NCBI RefSeq assembly: GCF_025822765.1
Contig: NZ_JACKUK010000035.1
Span: 1 to 64,000 of the forward strand
DNA: 64,000 nucleotides
Reading direction: 5' to 3'
From: Mycobacterium barrassiae
GTDB taxonomy: Bacteria; Actinomycetota; Actinomycetes; Mycobacteriales; Mycobacteriaceae
In this document: one piece after another, positions 7,240 through 15,625 of the stretch
How the letters are laid out: every line of letters begins with the position of its first letter
How positions within the stretch are numbered: position 1 is the first letter of the stretch
Notes under the pieces: generated by a model
The model's input: only the letters and a program-made list of their open reading frames with translations
Databases searched by the model: none
What the model was told of the DNA's origin: nothing
Position numbers and translations under genes: made by a program

Positions 7240-7949
7240 TGTCCGATTGGCACAGGCGCGTCGAGTCGGGCGACTGGGAGGCAATCACCGCTGAGCTCAA
7301 CGACTTCGGGGGTGCGTTGCTACCCAAGCTGCTCACCGACCGCGAAGCTGCGGCCATCCAGCGGCTGTACCCCGACGACCACCTTTTCCGCTCGACTATC
7401 GACATGGGCAGATACCGCTTCGGCGAGGGAGAGTACCGATACTTCCACCAGCCCTACCCCGAACCGATGGAGGCGCTCAAGCAGGCGCTGTACCCGCGGC
7501 TGCTGCCGATCGCCCGGGACTGGTGGTCGAAGCTCGGCCGGGAGTGCCCGTGGCCCGACACCCTCGACGACTGGTTCGAGATGTGCCACGCGGCCGGTCA
7601 GCAGAAGTCGACCGCGACACTGCTCAAGTACGGAGCCGGCGATTGGAACGCGCTGCACCGAGACCTGTACGGCGAGTTGGTGTTTCCCTTACAGGTCGTC
7701 ATCAGCCTGAGTGAGCCGGACGTCGACCACACAGGCGGTGAGTTCCTGCTCGTCGAACAGCGTCCCCGTGCGCAGTCCCGTGGCACGGCGGCCCTGCTGC
7801 CACGCGGACACGGATTCGTGTTCACCACCCGAGAACGCCCGGTGCGGTCGGCGCGCGGCTGGTCTGCGTCACCGGTACGCCACGGTGTCTCCGCGGTGCG
7901 CTCCGGCAGCCGGTTCACGCTCGGTCTGGTCTTCCACGATGCGGCGTGA
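7239..7949 (+). CDS. 2-oxoglutarate/Fe(II) oxygenase, alkylated-DNA repair type
   Basis: A 236-residue dioxygenase resembling the DUF2086/'oxygenase-NA' family, associated with oxidative repair of damaged DNA. Iron ligands fit the H-x-D...H pattern: LHRDLYG, then PVRHGVS. The 2-oxoglutarate-binding arginine lies in SGSRFTLGLVFH. A GGEFLLVEQRPRAQSR segment between them matches the double-stranded beta-helix core. It overlaps ogt by one base (TGATG), and a zinc-domain Ada-like gene follows after three bases. Function is inferred from family and neighbours; AlkB-like demethylation is the likely chemistry. Confidence 0.85.
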   Translation: MSDWHRRVESGDWEAITAELNDFGGALLPKLLTDREAAAIQRLYPDDHLFRSTIDMGRYRFGEGEYRYFHQPYPEPMEALKQALYPRLLPIARDWWSKLGRECPWPDTLDDWFEMCHAAGQQKSTATLLKYGAGDWNALHRDLYGELVFPLQVVISLSEPDVDHTGGEFLLVEQRPRAQSRGTAALLPRGHGFVFTTRERPVRSARGWSASPVRHGVSAVRSGSRFTLGLVFHDAA

Positions 7950-7952
7950 AAC

Positions 7953-8207
7953 ATGAAGCGCTACACGTTGAGCCGTGCCGACGGCACGCGGTATGCGTCG
8001 TCGCGGCCGGGGACCATCGGCGGCCATCGCGCCACGCGGATCTACGGTCTCCTCGACTGCCCTTCGGCGCGACGTGCGATCGACGACGGCGGCTACGTCA
8101 GGAATCGCGTGTTTTTCGCCGACGAACCGACAGCCGTCGCGGCGGGTTATCGGCCGTGCGCGCGATGTCTGCCGGACCGCTACCGCGAGTGGAAATCCAG
8201 CGGCTAA
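7953..8207 (+). CDS. Stand-alone Ada-type zinc-binding domain protein
   Basis: An 84-residue protein matching the N-terminal zinc domain of Ada, which repairs methylphosphotriesters by methylating one of its zinc-ligand cysteines. The visible pattern is YGLLDCPSARRAI, then RVFFADEPTAVAAGYRPCARCLPDRY, which parallels the Ada C...C...FRPCKRC arrangement. The first cysteine region is shorter than in Ada and only three cysteines are present (CPS and CARC), so a fourth ligand would have to be a non-cysteine residue. No AraC or methyltransferase domain is attached. It ends the ogt-oxygenase-Ada cluster. Confidence 0.78.
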   Translation: MKRYTLSRADGTRYASSRPGTIGGHRATRIYGLLDCPSARRAIDDGGYVRNRVFFADEPTAVAAGYRPCARCLPDRYREWKSSG

Positions 8208-8833
8208 CTGCGCCGTCGTAGCACGATCACATTGTCGTGCCAGATGAACGGCTCCCTGTCGGGCCAGTTCACCTCTCGCTCGACCACTTTTATCTGCGCC
8301 GGCTCCCAGTCCTCCTCCGGCAGATTCAGTGACGCGACGACTTCCTCCGGGCTCAGGAAGATGTGGCGGTGGTCGTCCAGCTTCGTATCCCCGGGCGGCG
8401 GCCCGCTGTGATCCACAATCAGCAGCGTGCCGCCCGGCCTGATGGCCTCGGCCGCCCGCCGGAATACGCGCGTGCGGTCCAGCGGCAGGGTGGAATGAAA
8501 GAAGTGGGCGCTCACCAGGTCGAATTCGCCGTCCGGAAACGTCTCCGAGAGGTTGTGCTGCTGGAAGTCGATGCGATCCAGCACGCCACGCGCCTCGGCT
8601 GCCGCACGCGCACGCTGTAGAGCGGTGTCCGAGATGTCCACCGCGACGACGTTCCAGCCACGCTCGGCCAGCCACACGGAGTCGGCTCCCTCGCCGCAGC
8701 CGAGGTCGAGCGCGCGCCCGATCGGCAGGTCGGAAGCCACCTCGGCGAGACGGAGGTTGACTCGCCCGCTCCACACTCGTTCACGTTCGCCGTAGTGCTG
8801 TTCCCAGTGCTCTTTTGCGTCAGGCGTTGACAC
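8204..8833 (-). CDS. Class I SAM-dependent methyltransferase
   Basis: A 209-residue Rossmann-fold methyltransferase. Motif I is ALDLGCGEGADSVWLA, the acidic end of beta-2 is VVAVDIS, and later motifs are FDLVSAHFFHS and AIRPGGTLLIVDH. It resembles the tellurite/thiopurine methyltransferase-like group. The frame is open to 8866, but a GTG at 8833 is preceded by GGGAGAAG and starts just before the first conserved helix. It is divergent from an XRE-cupin regulator and converges with the Ada-domain gene, overlapping it by four bases. The substrate is unknown; small-molecule detoxification under control of the regulator is plausible. Confidence 0.85.
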   Translation of the reverse strand: MSTPDAKEHWEQHYGERERVWSGRVNLRLAEVASDLPIGRALDLGCGEGADSVWLAERGWNVVAVDISDTALQRARAAAEARGVLDRIDFQQHNLSETFPDGEFDLVSAHFFHSTLPLDRTRVFRRAAEAIRPGGTLLIVDHSGPPPGDTKLDDHRHIFLSPEEVVASLNLPEEDWEPAQIKVVEREVNWPDREPFIWHDNVIVLRRRS

Positions 8834-8932
8834 GACTTCTCCCTTCAGGAACGGCCAGACCAACATCGTCGGCCATCAAACTCTGGACCACTGCGATATC
8901 CATGCCTCCACCTTGCAGGCATACTCCCCAAA

Positions 8933-9523
8933 GTGCCAAGCTTTGTTGCCATGGAGGCAAATGACGAGGAGAGTGTCGACCTGCGAGTGCGTCGACGCCT
9001 CCGTGAGCTGCGTATGCAGCGGGGTCTCACCCTGGAGGAGGTGGCGCGCCGATCCAGCATCGACGTGTCGACGTTGAGTCGCCTCGAGTCCGGCAAGCGA
9101 CGGCTGGCACTCGACCACCTGCCCCGGCTGGCCGCCGCGCTCGCGGTGAGCACTGACGAACTGCTGCGTACACCCGAGGTGGAAGATCCACGCGTCCACG
9201 CGAATTCACATGTCAGGCACGGAATCACCTACTGGCCGTTGACCCGGCAAGCTGCGGGAGGGTTGCACGCGTACAAGATCAGGATCAGCGCCCGACGGCG
9301 TACGCCTCCCGCTGAGCTACCGGTTCACGAAGGCCAGGAGTGGATGTATGTGCTGTCCGGTCAGGTGCGACTGATTCTGGGCGACCGCGATTTCACGGTC
9401 AAACCCGGTGAGGCTGTCGAGTTCTCGACGTGGACTCCCCACTGGTTCGGTGTCGTCGACGGTCCGGCCGAGGCGATCACGATATTCGGTGTGCACGGCG
9501 AGCGGCTGCACCTGCACGGGTGA
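8933..9523 (+). CDS. XRE-family regulator with C-terminal cupin domain
   Basis: A 196-residue transcription factor. The N-terminal Cro/C1-type helix-turn-helix (RRRLRELRMQRGLTLEEVARRSSIDVSTLSRLESGKRRLAL, residues about 20-62) is followed by a small-molecule-sensing cupin (PVHEGQEWMYVLSGQVRLILG...VKPGEAVEFSTWTPHWFG). The cupin keeps histidines at typical metal-ligand positions. Two starts are possible (8933 and 8951). It diverges from the methyltransferase gene with 99 bases between them, and is probably its regulator and an autoregulator. TTGCC and GGCAA flank the second ATG five bases apart, a possible operator half-site pair. Confidence 0.87.
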   Translation: MPSFVAMEANDEESVDLRVRRRLRELRMQRGLTLEEVARRSSIDVSTLSRLESGKRRLALDHLPRLAAALAVSTDELLRTPEVEDPRVHANSHVRHGITYWPLTRQAAGGLHAYKIRISARRRTPPAELPVHEGQEWMYVLSGQVRLILGDRDFTVKPGEAVEFSTWTPHWFGVVDGPAEAITIFGVHGERLHLHG

Positions 9524-9554
9524 CGCCGCCGTTCAGCGGGAGTACTACTCGTGT

Positions 9555-9593
9555 TGCCAGCCTCCGAGCGACAATGTCGCTACGAGGCTGGCA
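9555..9593. terminator. Stem-loop between the XRE-cupin and RNase H genes
   Basis: Outer arms TGCCAGCCTC (9555-9564) and GAGGCTGGCA (9584-9593) pair perfectly, with a second inner stem AGCGAC/GTCGCT (9567-9581). It sits between convergent genes, so it can serve both. There is no U-tract, as is common for mycobacterial stem-loop terminators. Confidence 0.65.
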
Positions 9594-9643
9594 CACCGCC
9601 ATATTGGTCCGCCGAGCTCACGTCGTCACTTACCAGGTCTCAC

Positions 9644-10738
9644 CTAGCTCAGGTAGGACGTCTGATTGACCAGCCGCACCGACGCCGCACCGTCGGGATA
9701 GAACTCGGCGATCGACAGCGACGCCAGGTCGAGATGCATGCGGTAGAGAACGCTCGGCCCCGCGTCGAGCGCCATGCGCAGCAGCGTCTTGATGGGCGTC
9801 ACATGCGATACCACCAGCACCGTTTCCCCCGGGTGCTCGGCGATGATCCGCGCCCGCGCCCGTCCCACCCGCTCGGCCGCGGCGTCGAAGCTCTCGCCGT
9901 CGGGCGGCGACACGCTGGTATCGCGCAGCCAGCGTCGGTGTAGCGCCGGATCGCGTTCAGCGGCCTCGCTGAACGTCAGCCCCTCCCAGCCACCGAAGTC
10001 GGTCTCGATCAGATCGGCCTCGACGGTGACGTCGAGACCGAGCGCTTTGGCCGCCGCCTCGGCAGTGTCGTACGCGCGTTGCAGCGGCGACGTGATGACG
10101 GCGGCGACACCGCCCTTCTCCGCCACGAACTGCGCGGCCGCTTCAGCCTGGCGACGGCCGAGTTCCGTCAGCGCCGGATTGCCGCGGCCCGAATACCTTC
10201 GCTCGACCGACAATTCGGTCTGCCCGTGGCGCAGCAGCAGGAACCGGGTCGGCGCACCACGCGCCCCGGTCCAGCCTGCGGGGTTGGAGTGCTTCTCCGA
10301 CTTGGCTTCCGGCGCCGATGTTTCGGCCTCCAGTTCGGCGGCCGCATCCATCGCTTCGTTGGCCAACCGGTCGGCATGACTGTTTCTCGCCCGCGGAACC
10401 CAGGTGTAGGTGACGCGGTCGAATCGCTGAGCCAACGCGCTGGCCTGCTGATGCAGCGGCGCCATGTCGGGATGCTTGACCTTCCAGCGCCCTGACATCT
10501 GCTCCACCACCAACTTGGAGTCCATGTTCACGTCGACCTCGGAGGCACCCAGGTTCGCGGCTTCCTCCAGACCGGCGATCAGGCCGCTGTACTCGGCGAC
10601 GTTGTTGGACGCGTGGCCGATCGCCTGTTTACGTTCGGCGAGCACAGTCTTGTGGTCCGCAGTCCACACCACCGCGCCGTAGCCTGCGGGCCCCGGGTTG
10701 CCGCGCGATCCGCCGTCGGCCTCGACGATGACCTTCAT
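9644..10738 (-). CDS. Bifunctional RNase H / acid phosphatase (Rv2228c type)
   Basis: A 364-residue fusion. The N-terminal RNase HI domain (about 1-135) shows the catalytic acidic residues in EADGGSRGNPGPAGYG, NNVAEYSGLIAGLE, MDSKLVV and NSHADRLANEA. The C-terminal histidine phosphatase domain (about 160-364) has the LLLRHGQTE phosphohistidine motif and VVSHVTP. In M. tuberculosis the corresponding protein degrades RNA in RNA:DNA hybrids and has phosphatase activity linked to cobalamin synthesis (CobC-like). I use the ATG at 10738, where the RNase H fold begins. It overlaps the zinc-ribbon gene upstream by four bases, as in M. tuberculosis. Confidence 0.93.
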   Translation of the reverse strand: MKVIVEADGGSRGNPGPAGYGAVVWTADHKTVLAERKQAIGHASNNVAEYSGLIAGLEEAANLGASEVDVNMDSKLVVEQMSGRWKVKHPDMAPLHQQASALAQRFDRVTYTWVPRARNSHADRLANEAMDAAAELEAETSAPEAKSEKHSNPAGWTGARGAPTRFLLLRHGQTELSVERRYSGRGNPALTELGRRQAEAAAQFVAEKGGVAAVITSPLQRAYDTAEAAAKALGLDVTVEADLIETDFGGWEGLTFSEAAERDPALHRRWLRDTSVSPPDGESFDAAAERVGRARARIIAEHPGETVLVVSHVTPIKTLLRMALDAGPSVLYRMHLDLASLSIAEFYPDGAASVRLVNQTSYLS

Positions 10739-11472
10739 GCGCCGGTCCCCTTGACCCGCAACAGGATTGCGCCGCACTCCGGGCACCTCAGCACGTCGTC
10801 GTCGGCGGCGGCGGAGATCCTCGCCAGTTCACCCCGGTCGATCTCGATCCGGCAGGCACCGCACCGGCCGCCCTGCAGCAGACCCGCACCCGCACCGCCG
10901 CGGGCACGCTGACGCTCGTACAGGGCCACCAGGTCGGCGTCCAGCCCGGTGACCAGTTCCTCGCGCCGCGACAGGGATTGGTGACGCTGACGGTCGAGAT
11001 CGTCGAGCGCGTCATCGCACGCCTTCTGCGCCTCCCCCAGCTCCTTCTGCAACTCGTCGATCTTCGTCAGCTCGGCCGACTGCTGGGTCTGCAGTTCCTC
11101 GCGGCGTTCCATGACCTCCAGCAGCGAATCCTCCAGCGAGGCCTGCCTGCGCTCCAGCGTCTCCAGCTCGTGCTGTAACTCGGTGAGCTGCTTGGCATCC
11201 GTGGCCCCGGAGTCCAGCAGCTTGCGGTCGCGGTCCTCGCGCTGACGGACCGCATCGATTTCGGACTCGAACTTCGTCACCTGCTCGTCGAGGTCTTCCA
11301 GCGCGATCTGCAAGGCGGCCAGCCGGTCGTTGGCCTCGCTGTGCCTCGCCTGGATCTCCTCCAGTCGCTTGGACTCGGCGAGGTTGCCGGCCCGGTGCTC
11401 GATGCGGCCCAGCTCAGCGTCGAGCTCCGCCAATTCGAGCAGCGAACGTTGTTGCACTACTTCAGCTTTCAT
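10735..11472 (-). CDS. Coiled-coil zinc-ribbon protein (C4-type, Rv2229c)
   Basis: A 245-residue protein with a long antiparallel coiled coil (about residues 10-195, rich in Leu, Glu, Gln and Arg heptads). A C-terminal zinc ribbon follows: CGACRIEI and [10 protein letters not shown], the four-cysteine CxxC...CxxC arrangement. The family (formerly DUF164) is conserved across bacteria with an undefined role, and structures of relatives suggest nucleic-acid or protein scaffolding. The start is the ATG at 11472, inside the last codons of the Nif3-like gene. It is part of the four-gene operon CobC-Nif3-ribbon-RNase H. Confidence 0.92.
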   Translation of the reverse strand: MKAEVVQQRSLLELAELDAELGRIEHRAGNLAESKRLEEIQARHSEANDRLAALQIALEDLDEQVTKFESEIDAVRQREDRDRKLLDSGATDAKQLTELQHELETLERRQASLEDSLLEVMERREELQTQQSAELTKIDELQKELGEAQKACDDALDDLDRQRHQSLSRREELVTGLDADLVALYERQRARGGAGAGLLQGGRCGACRIEIDRGELARISAAADDDVLRCPECGAILLRVKGTGA

Positions 11473-12595
11473 GCCTCGTTCTCTCGACATTCCATGGGTC
11501 AGTACGAACCGCTGACACTCGCACGGGTAATGCGTCACCGAAATGACCACGTAGCACGTCGGCCGCCTGACGACACCACGGGTATTCACTCGCCCAGTGT
11601 GCGACGTCGACAAGCGCCACGTCGGATACCCGCCGGTGCTCGTCGGCGGGATGGTGCCTCAGGTCCGCGGTCACGTAGGCCTGCACGCCAGCGCGTGCCA
11701 CCGCGTCGAGCAGCGAGTCACCGGCGCCACCGCAGACCGCCACCCGCGACACCGTGGTCTCGGCGTCTCCGGAGGCGCGGATGCCCCATGACGTGGCAGG
11801 CAGCGCATCGTGCACCCGCGAGACGAAGGTCGACAGTCGTTCCGGCCGCGGAAGTGAGGCGATGCGGCCCAGCCCGACGCCGCCTGGCAGGGGCGCGAGC
11901 TCGAAGACGTCGAACGCGGGTTCCTCGTAGGGGTGTGCGGTGCGCATCGCCGCCAGTACATGACCGCGGATCCGGGACGGAGCGATCACCTCGACCCGTT
12001 CCTCGGGCACGCGCTCGACGGTGCCGACGGTGCCGATGGCCGGCGCCGCCCCGTCGTGCGGCAGGAACTGGCCGATGCCTGTCGCGCTCCAGCTGCAGTG
12101 CGAGTAGTCACCAATCTGCCCGGCGCCGACGTCGAACATCGCGTTGCGTACCGCGTCGGCGTTTTCGGTCGGCACGAAGACCACCCACTTGTCCAGACCC
12201 GCACCGGTGGGGATCGGGGCGAGGACCTCCTCGACCGTCAGTCCCAGCGCGTCGGCCAACGCGTCCGACACTCCGGGCGATGCGGCGTCGGCGTTGGTGT
12301 GCGCGGTGAACAGCGCCCGTCCGGTGCGGATCATCTGGTGCAGCAGCGCACCTTTGGCGGTGTCGGCGGCGACGGTGTCGACCCCGCGCAGCAGCAGCGG
12401 ATGGTGCGCGAGCAGCAACCCGCCGTCGGGGACCTCGGCGACGACAGCGGCGGTGGCGTCGACGGCGACCGTCACCGTCTCGACGGTCTCCGACGGGTCG
12501 CCGCAGACCAGACCGACCGAATCCCAGTCCTGGGCGAGATTCGGCGGATAGGCCGCCTCGAGCACGTCGATGACGTCGCAGAGCCGCACGCTCAC
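11462..12595 (-). CDS. Nif3-like dinuclear metal-centre protein (Rv2230c)
   Basis: A 377-residue member of the NIF3/DUF34 family of toroidal hexamers that bind two metal ions. Metal-ligand motifs are visible: [12 protein letters not shown] near the N-terminus, TAHTNADAA, and near the C-terminus DLRHHPADE and [10 protein letters not shown]. The insert with [13 protein letters not shown] is the PII-like domain found in longer bacterial members. A GTP cyclohydrolase-like role has been proposed for the family but remains unproven. The GTG start at 12595 overlaps the CobC-like stop (GTGA). Confidence 0.92.
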   Translation of the reverse strand: MSVRLCDVIDVLEAAYPPNLAQDWDSVGLVCGDPSETVETVTVAVDATAAVVAEVPDGGLLLAHHPLLLRGVDTVAADTAKGALLHQMIRTGRALFTAHTNADAASPGVSDALADALGLTVEEVLAPIPTGAGLDKWVVFVPTENADAVRNAMFDVGAGQIGDYSHCSWSATGIGQFLPHDGAAPAIGTVGTVERVPEERVEVIAPSRIRGHVLAAMRTAHPYEEPAFDVFELAPLPGGVGLGRIASLPRPERLSTFVSRVHDALPATSWGIRASGDAETTVSRVAVCGGAGDSLLDAVARAGVQAYVTADLRHHPADEHRRVSDVALVDVAHWASEYPWCRQAADVLRGHFGDALPVRVSAVRTDPWNVERTRHES

Positions 12596-13614
12596 CACAT
12601 CACCTCGGCCATCGCCTCGACGAGCGCCGGCCACTCGGGCCGCACCGCCACACGCAGGAACTGGCCGTCGAGTCCGACGAAGGTGTCACACCGCCGCACT
12701 GCAATGCCCTTGCCGTCGAGGTGCTTTCGCATCAGCTCGGCATCCGCAACCGTGAAGAGCACAAAGGGCGCACATCCGTCAACGACATTTGCCCCGATGC
12801 TAGTCAGCCCGTCGACCATCTCGGCACGCAGGCGGCGCAGGCGTAGTGCACCGCGGTCGGCCTCGGCGACGGCCTCCGGGCTGCTGCACGCGGTGATGGC
12901 CTCCAATTGCAGGGTGCCCAGCGGCCAGTGCGGGCGGCGCGCGGTCAGCCGTTCGAGCAGATCGGGCGGGCCGAGGGCATAGCCGACGCGCAGGCCGGCC
13001 AGCGCCCACGTTTTGGTCAGGCTGCGCAGCACCACCACATCGGGCAGCGCCTCGGCCGCCAGCGACTCCGTTTCATCGGGCACCGCGTCCGCGAACGCCT
13101 CGTCGACGACGATGACGCGCCCCGGCCGGCGCAGCGCGGTGATCTGCTCGCGGGTGTGCAGCACCGACGTCGGGTTGGTCGGGTTACCGATGATGACGAG
13201 GTCCGCGTCGTCGGGCACCGGGCCGTCGGACAGGTGAAAGGGCGGCGCGAGCACGACGTGCCCGAACGGGACACCGGCCGCGGCCAGGGCGACCTCGGGC
13301 TCGGTGAAAGACGGGGCGATCAGAGCCGCGGTCCGCGGCTGCAGCTCGGGCAGCAGGGCGAACCCTTCGGCGGCCCCGGCGAGCAGGGCGACCTCGTCGA
13401 CGCCGCGGCCGTGTCTGGCGGCGACGGCCTCCCGGGCGCGCTGCTCGTCGGCGGCGCTGGGGTACCTGCCGAGATCGGCCATTCGGGCGGCGAGCCGGCC
13501 GACCAGCCACGACGGCGGCTGATCTGCGCGGACGTTGACGGCAAAGTCCAGCATGCCCGGGCCTGCGGCCTGGTCGCCGTGATAGCGCGCCCCCGGGCGG
13601 GATTGGCTTGCCAC
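12592..13614 (-). CDS. cobC: PLP aminotransferase-like protein, CobC type (Rv2231c)
   Basis: A 340-residue fold-type I PLP enzyme of the histidinol-phosphate aminotransferase/threonine-phosphate decarboxylase group. Features are [10 protein letters not shown] near the start, [10 protein letters not shown] (PLP-binding Asn), [10 protein letters not shown] (the Asp pairing with the pyridine nitrogen), [16 protein letters not shown] (Schiff-base Lys in SLTKTW) and a late FLRVAVRPE arginine. In cobalamin synthesis CobD/CobC-type enzymes make the aminopropanol linker. The Rv2231c assignment to this step is by homology. GTG start; head-to-head with ptkA. Confidence 0.87.
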   Translation of the reverse strand: MASQSRPGARYHGDQAAGPGMLDFAVNVRADQPPSWLVGRLAARMADLGRYPSAADEQRAREAVAARHGRGVDEVALLAGAAEGFALLPELQPRTAALIAPSFTEPEVALAAAGVPFGHVVLAPPFHLSDGPVPDDADLVIIGNPTNPTSVLHTREQITALRRPGRVIVVDEAFADAVPDETESLAAEALPDVVVLRSLTKTWALAGLRVGYALGPPDLLERLTARRPHWPLGTLQLEAITACSSPEAVAEADRGALRLRRLRAEMVDGLTSIGANVVDGCAPFVLFTVADAELMRKHLDGKGIAVRRCDTFVGLDGQFLRVAVRPEWPALVEAMAEVMW

Positions 13615-13651
13615 ATCACGACACTAGTGGGCCGTACGGGACAATGAGATT

Positions 13652-14305
13652 GTGACGGCACGCCCGCAGCTGGTGATCTTCGACCTCGACGGCACCCTGA
13701 CCGATTCTGCGCAGGGCATCGTGGCCAGCTTCCGTCATGCATTGGGCACGGTCGGCGCCTCCGTTCCCGAGGGCGACCTCGCCGCCTTGATCGTCGGCCC
13801 ACCCATGCACCACACGCTGCAGGAGATGGGTCTCGGCGACGACGCTGACGACGCGATCGCCGCGTACCGGGAGGACTACCTGGCCCGCGGCTGGGCGATG
13901 AATCGCCCGTTCGACGGCATCCCGGCATTGCTGGCCGACCTGCAGTCCGCGGAGGTCCGGCTGGCCGTGGCCACCTCGAAGGCCGAGCCGACCGCGCAGC
14001 GCATCCTCGCCCACTTCGGCCTCGACGGTCACTTCGAGGTCATCGCGGGCGCCAGCGTCGACGGCTTGCGCGCCACCAAGTCCGAGGTCGTCAAGCACGC
14101 ACTCGTACAGCTCGAGCCGCTGCCGGAGCGGGTGCTGATGATCGGCGACCGATCACACGACGTCGAGGGCGCCGCGGAGCACGGCATCGACACCGTGGTG
14201 GTCGGCTGGGGCTACGGCCGGAGAGACTTCGACGGCCCCGACGCGGTCACCGCCCATGCCCACGTCGCGACCGTGGACGACTTGCGGGAGGTGCTGGGTG
14301 TCTGA
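13652..14305 (+). CDS. ptkA: HAD-family protein, PtkA orthologue lacking the disordered N-terminus
   Basis: A 217-residue HAD phosphotransferase. Motif I is FDLDGTLTDS with the nucleophile Asp at about residue 11, motif II is VATSKAE, and motif III/IV is KSE...MIGDRSHDVEGA. In M. tuberculosis the orthologue PtkA (291 residues) is a tyrosine kinase that phosphorylates PtpA and has a disordered N-terminal extension of about 80 residues. Here an in-frame TAG at 13625 rules that extension out. The start is GTG at 13652. The stop overlaps the ptpA start by eight bases, so the kinase and its substrate phosphatase are translationally coupled. Confidence 0.85.
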   Translation: MTARPQLVIFDLDGTLTDSAQGIVASFRHALGTVGASVPEGDLAALIVGPPMHHTLQEMGLGDDADDAIAAYREDYLARGWAMNRPFDGIPALLADLQSAEVRLAVATSKAEPTAQRILAHFGLDGHFEVIAGASVDGLRATKSEVVKHALVQLEPLPERVLMIGDRSHDVEGAAEHGIDTVVVGWGYGRRDFDGPDAVTAHAHVATVDDLREVLGV

Positions 14306-14798
14306 GGCCTACCGACTGCACATCACGTTCATCTGCTCGGGCAACATCTGCCGCTCGCCGATGGCGGAGAAGATGTTCGCGCATCAGATCCGCGAGCGTG
14401 GCCTGGCCGACGCGGTCCGTGTGACGAGCGCAGGAACCGGCGGCTGGCATCAAGGTGAGCCTGCGGACCGCCGAGCCAGTCACGTGCTGCGCTCACACGG
14501 CTATCCCACGTCGCACCGTGCCACGCAGATCACCGACGACCACCTGTCCGCCGACCTCGTCATCGCGCTGGGGCGCAACCACGCCAGGATGTTGCGGGAG
14601 ATGGGTGTGGACGCGGACCGGGTGCGGATGCTGCGGTCGTTCGACCCGCGCTCAGGGGCGCACCCGCACGACGTCGAGGATCCCTACTACGGCGACCACG
14701 ACGACTTCGAGGACGTCTTCGCGGTGATCGACGCGGCGCTGCCCGGCCTGCACCAGTGGGTCGACGAGCAACTCGCCGACCGGGGAATCGCAAGCTGA
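14298..14798 (+). CDS. ptpA: Low-molecular-weight protein tyrosine phosphatase PtpA
   Basis: A 166-residue phosphatase. The P-loop CSGNICRS places the catalytic Cys at residue 13 and Arg at residue 19 (C-x5-R). The general acid lies in VEDPYYGDHDDF, which also keeps the two adjacent tyrosines that PtkA phosphorylates in M. tuberculosis. In pathogens PtpA is secreted into the macrophage; in a likely environmental species it may act on endogenous phosphotyrosine. GTG start inside the end of ptkA. The stop overlaps the SURF1 start (ATGA). Confidence 0.93.
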   Translation: MSEAYRLHITFICSGNICRSPMAEKMFAHQIRERGLADAVRVTSAGTGGWHQGEPADRRASHVLRSHGYPTSHRATQITDDHLSADLVIALGRNHARMLREMGVDADRVRMLRSFDPRSGAHPHDVEDPYYGDHDDFEDVFAVIDAALPGLHQWVDEQLADRGIAS

Positions 14799-15625
14799 TG
14801 AAGCGCTGGGCCTTCTTGTTCAGGCCATCCTGGTTGGCCCTGCTCGTCGTGGTGCTCGCGTTCGCCTACCTGTGTTTCACAGTGTTGGCGCCGTGGCAGC
14901 TGGGCAAGAACACCAAGACGTCGCGGGAGAACGCCCAGATCGCCAACTCGGCGTCCGCTGACCCGGTACCGGTGACAACGCTGCTACCGCAACAGGATTC
15001 GTCTGCACCCGACGAGCAGTGGCGTCGCGTCACCGCGACCGGAAGGTATCTGCCCGACCATCAGGTGGTGGCCCGGTTGCGGGTCGTCGACAGCGAACCC
15101 GCATTCGAGGTGCTGGTGCCCTTCGCGGTCGACGGTGGGCCGACCGTGCTCGTCGACCGCGGTTACGTTCGTCCCGAGGGCGGCTCGCGGGTGCCCGACA
15201 TCCCCGCGCCGCCGACGGGGCCCGTGACCATCACCGCGCGGCTGCGGGATTCCGAAGGGGCGGTACCGGACAAGGAGCCGTTCCGCGAGGACGGCGTCCA
15301 GCAGGTGTACTCGATCAACACCGAACAGATCGCCGAGCTCACCGGTGTGCCGCTCACGGGCTCGTATCTGCAGCTGGTCGAGGATCAGCCCGGCGGACTC
15401 GGCGTCATCGGGCTCCCCCACCTCGACGCAGGACCCTTCCTCTCGTACGGCATCCAGTGGATCGCGTTCGGCATCATCGCGCCGATCGGCCTGGCGTACT
15501 TCGTGCGCGCCGAAATTCAGCAGCGTCGACGGGAGAAGGCCGCCAAGGAGGCGGCGGACGCGGCGCCGGACGCGCCCCTCACCACCGAGGCGAAGCTCGC
15601 CGACCGCTACGGCAAGCGGCGCTGA
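14798..15625 (+). CDS. SURF1-family protein, cytochrome oxidase assembly
   Basis: A 275-residue membrane protein of the SURF1/Shy1 family, which helps assemble haem-copper cytochrome c oxidase. Two membrane segments bracket the protein: residues 12-34 (SWLALLVVVLAFAYLCFTVL, followed by the family motif APWQLGKN) and about 217-240 (YGIQWIAFGIIAPIGLAYFV). The extracytoplasmic loop carries RVTATGRYLPDHQ, VLVDRGYVRP and PHLDAGPFLSYGIQW, all hallmarks. It ends with a charged tail, and overlaps the convergent cobD gene by 47 bases. Confidence 0.93.
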   Translation: MKRWAFLFRPSWLALLVVVLAFAYLCFTVLAPWQLGKNTKTSRENAQIANSASADPVPVTTLLPQQDSSAPDEQWRRVTATGRYLPDHQVVARLRVVDSEPAFEVLVPFAVDGGPTVLVDRGYVRPEGGSRVPDIPAPPTGPVTITARLRDSEGAVPDKEPFREDGVQQVYSINTEQIAELTGVPLTGSYLQLVEDQPGGLGVIGLPHLDAGPFLSYGIQWIAFGIIAPIGLAYFVRAEIQQRRREKAAKEAADAAPDAPLTTEAKLADRYGKRR

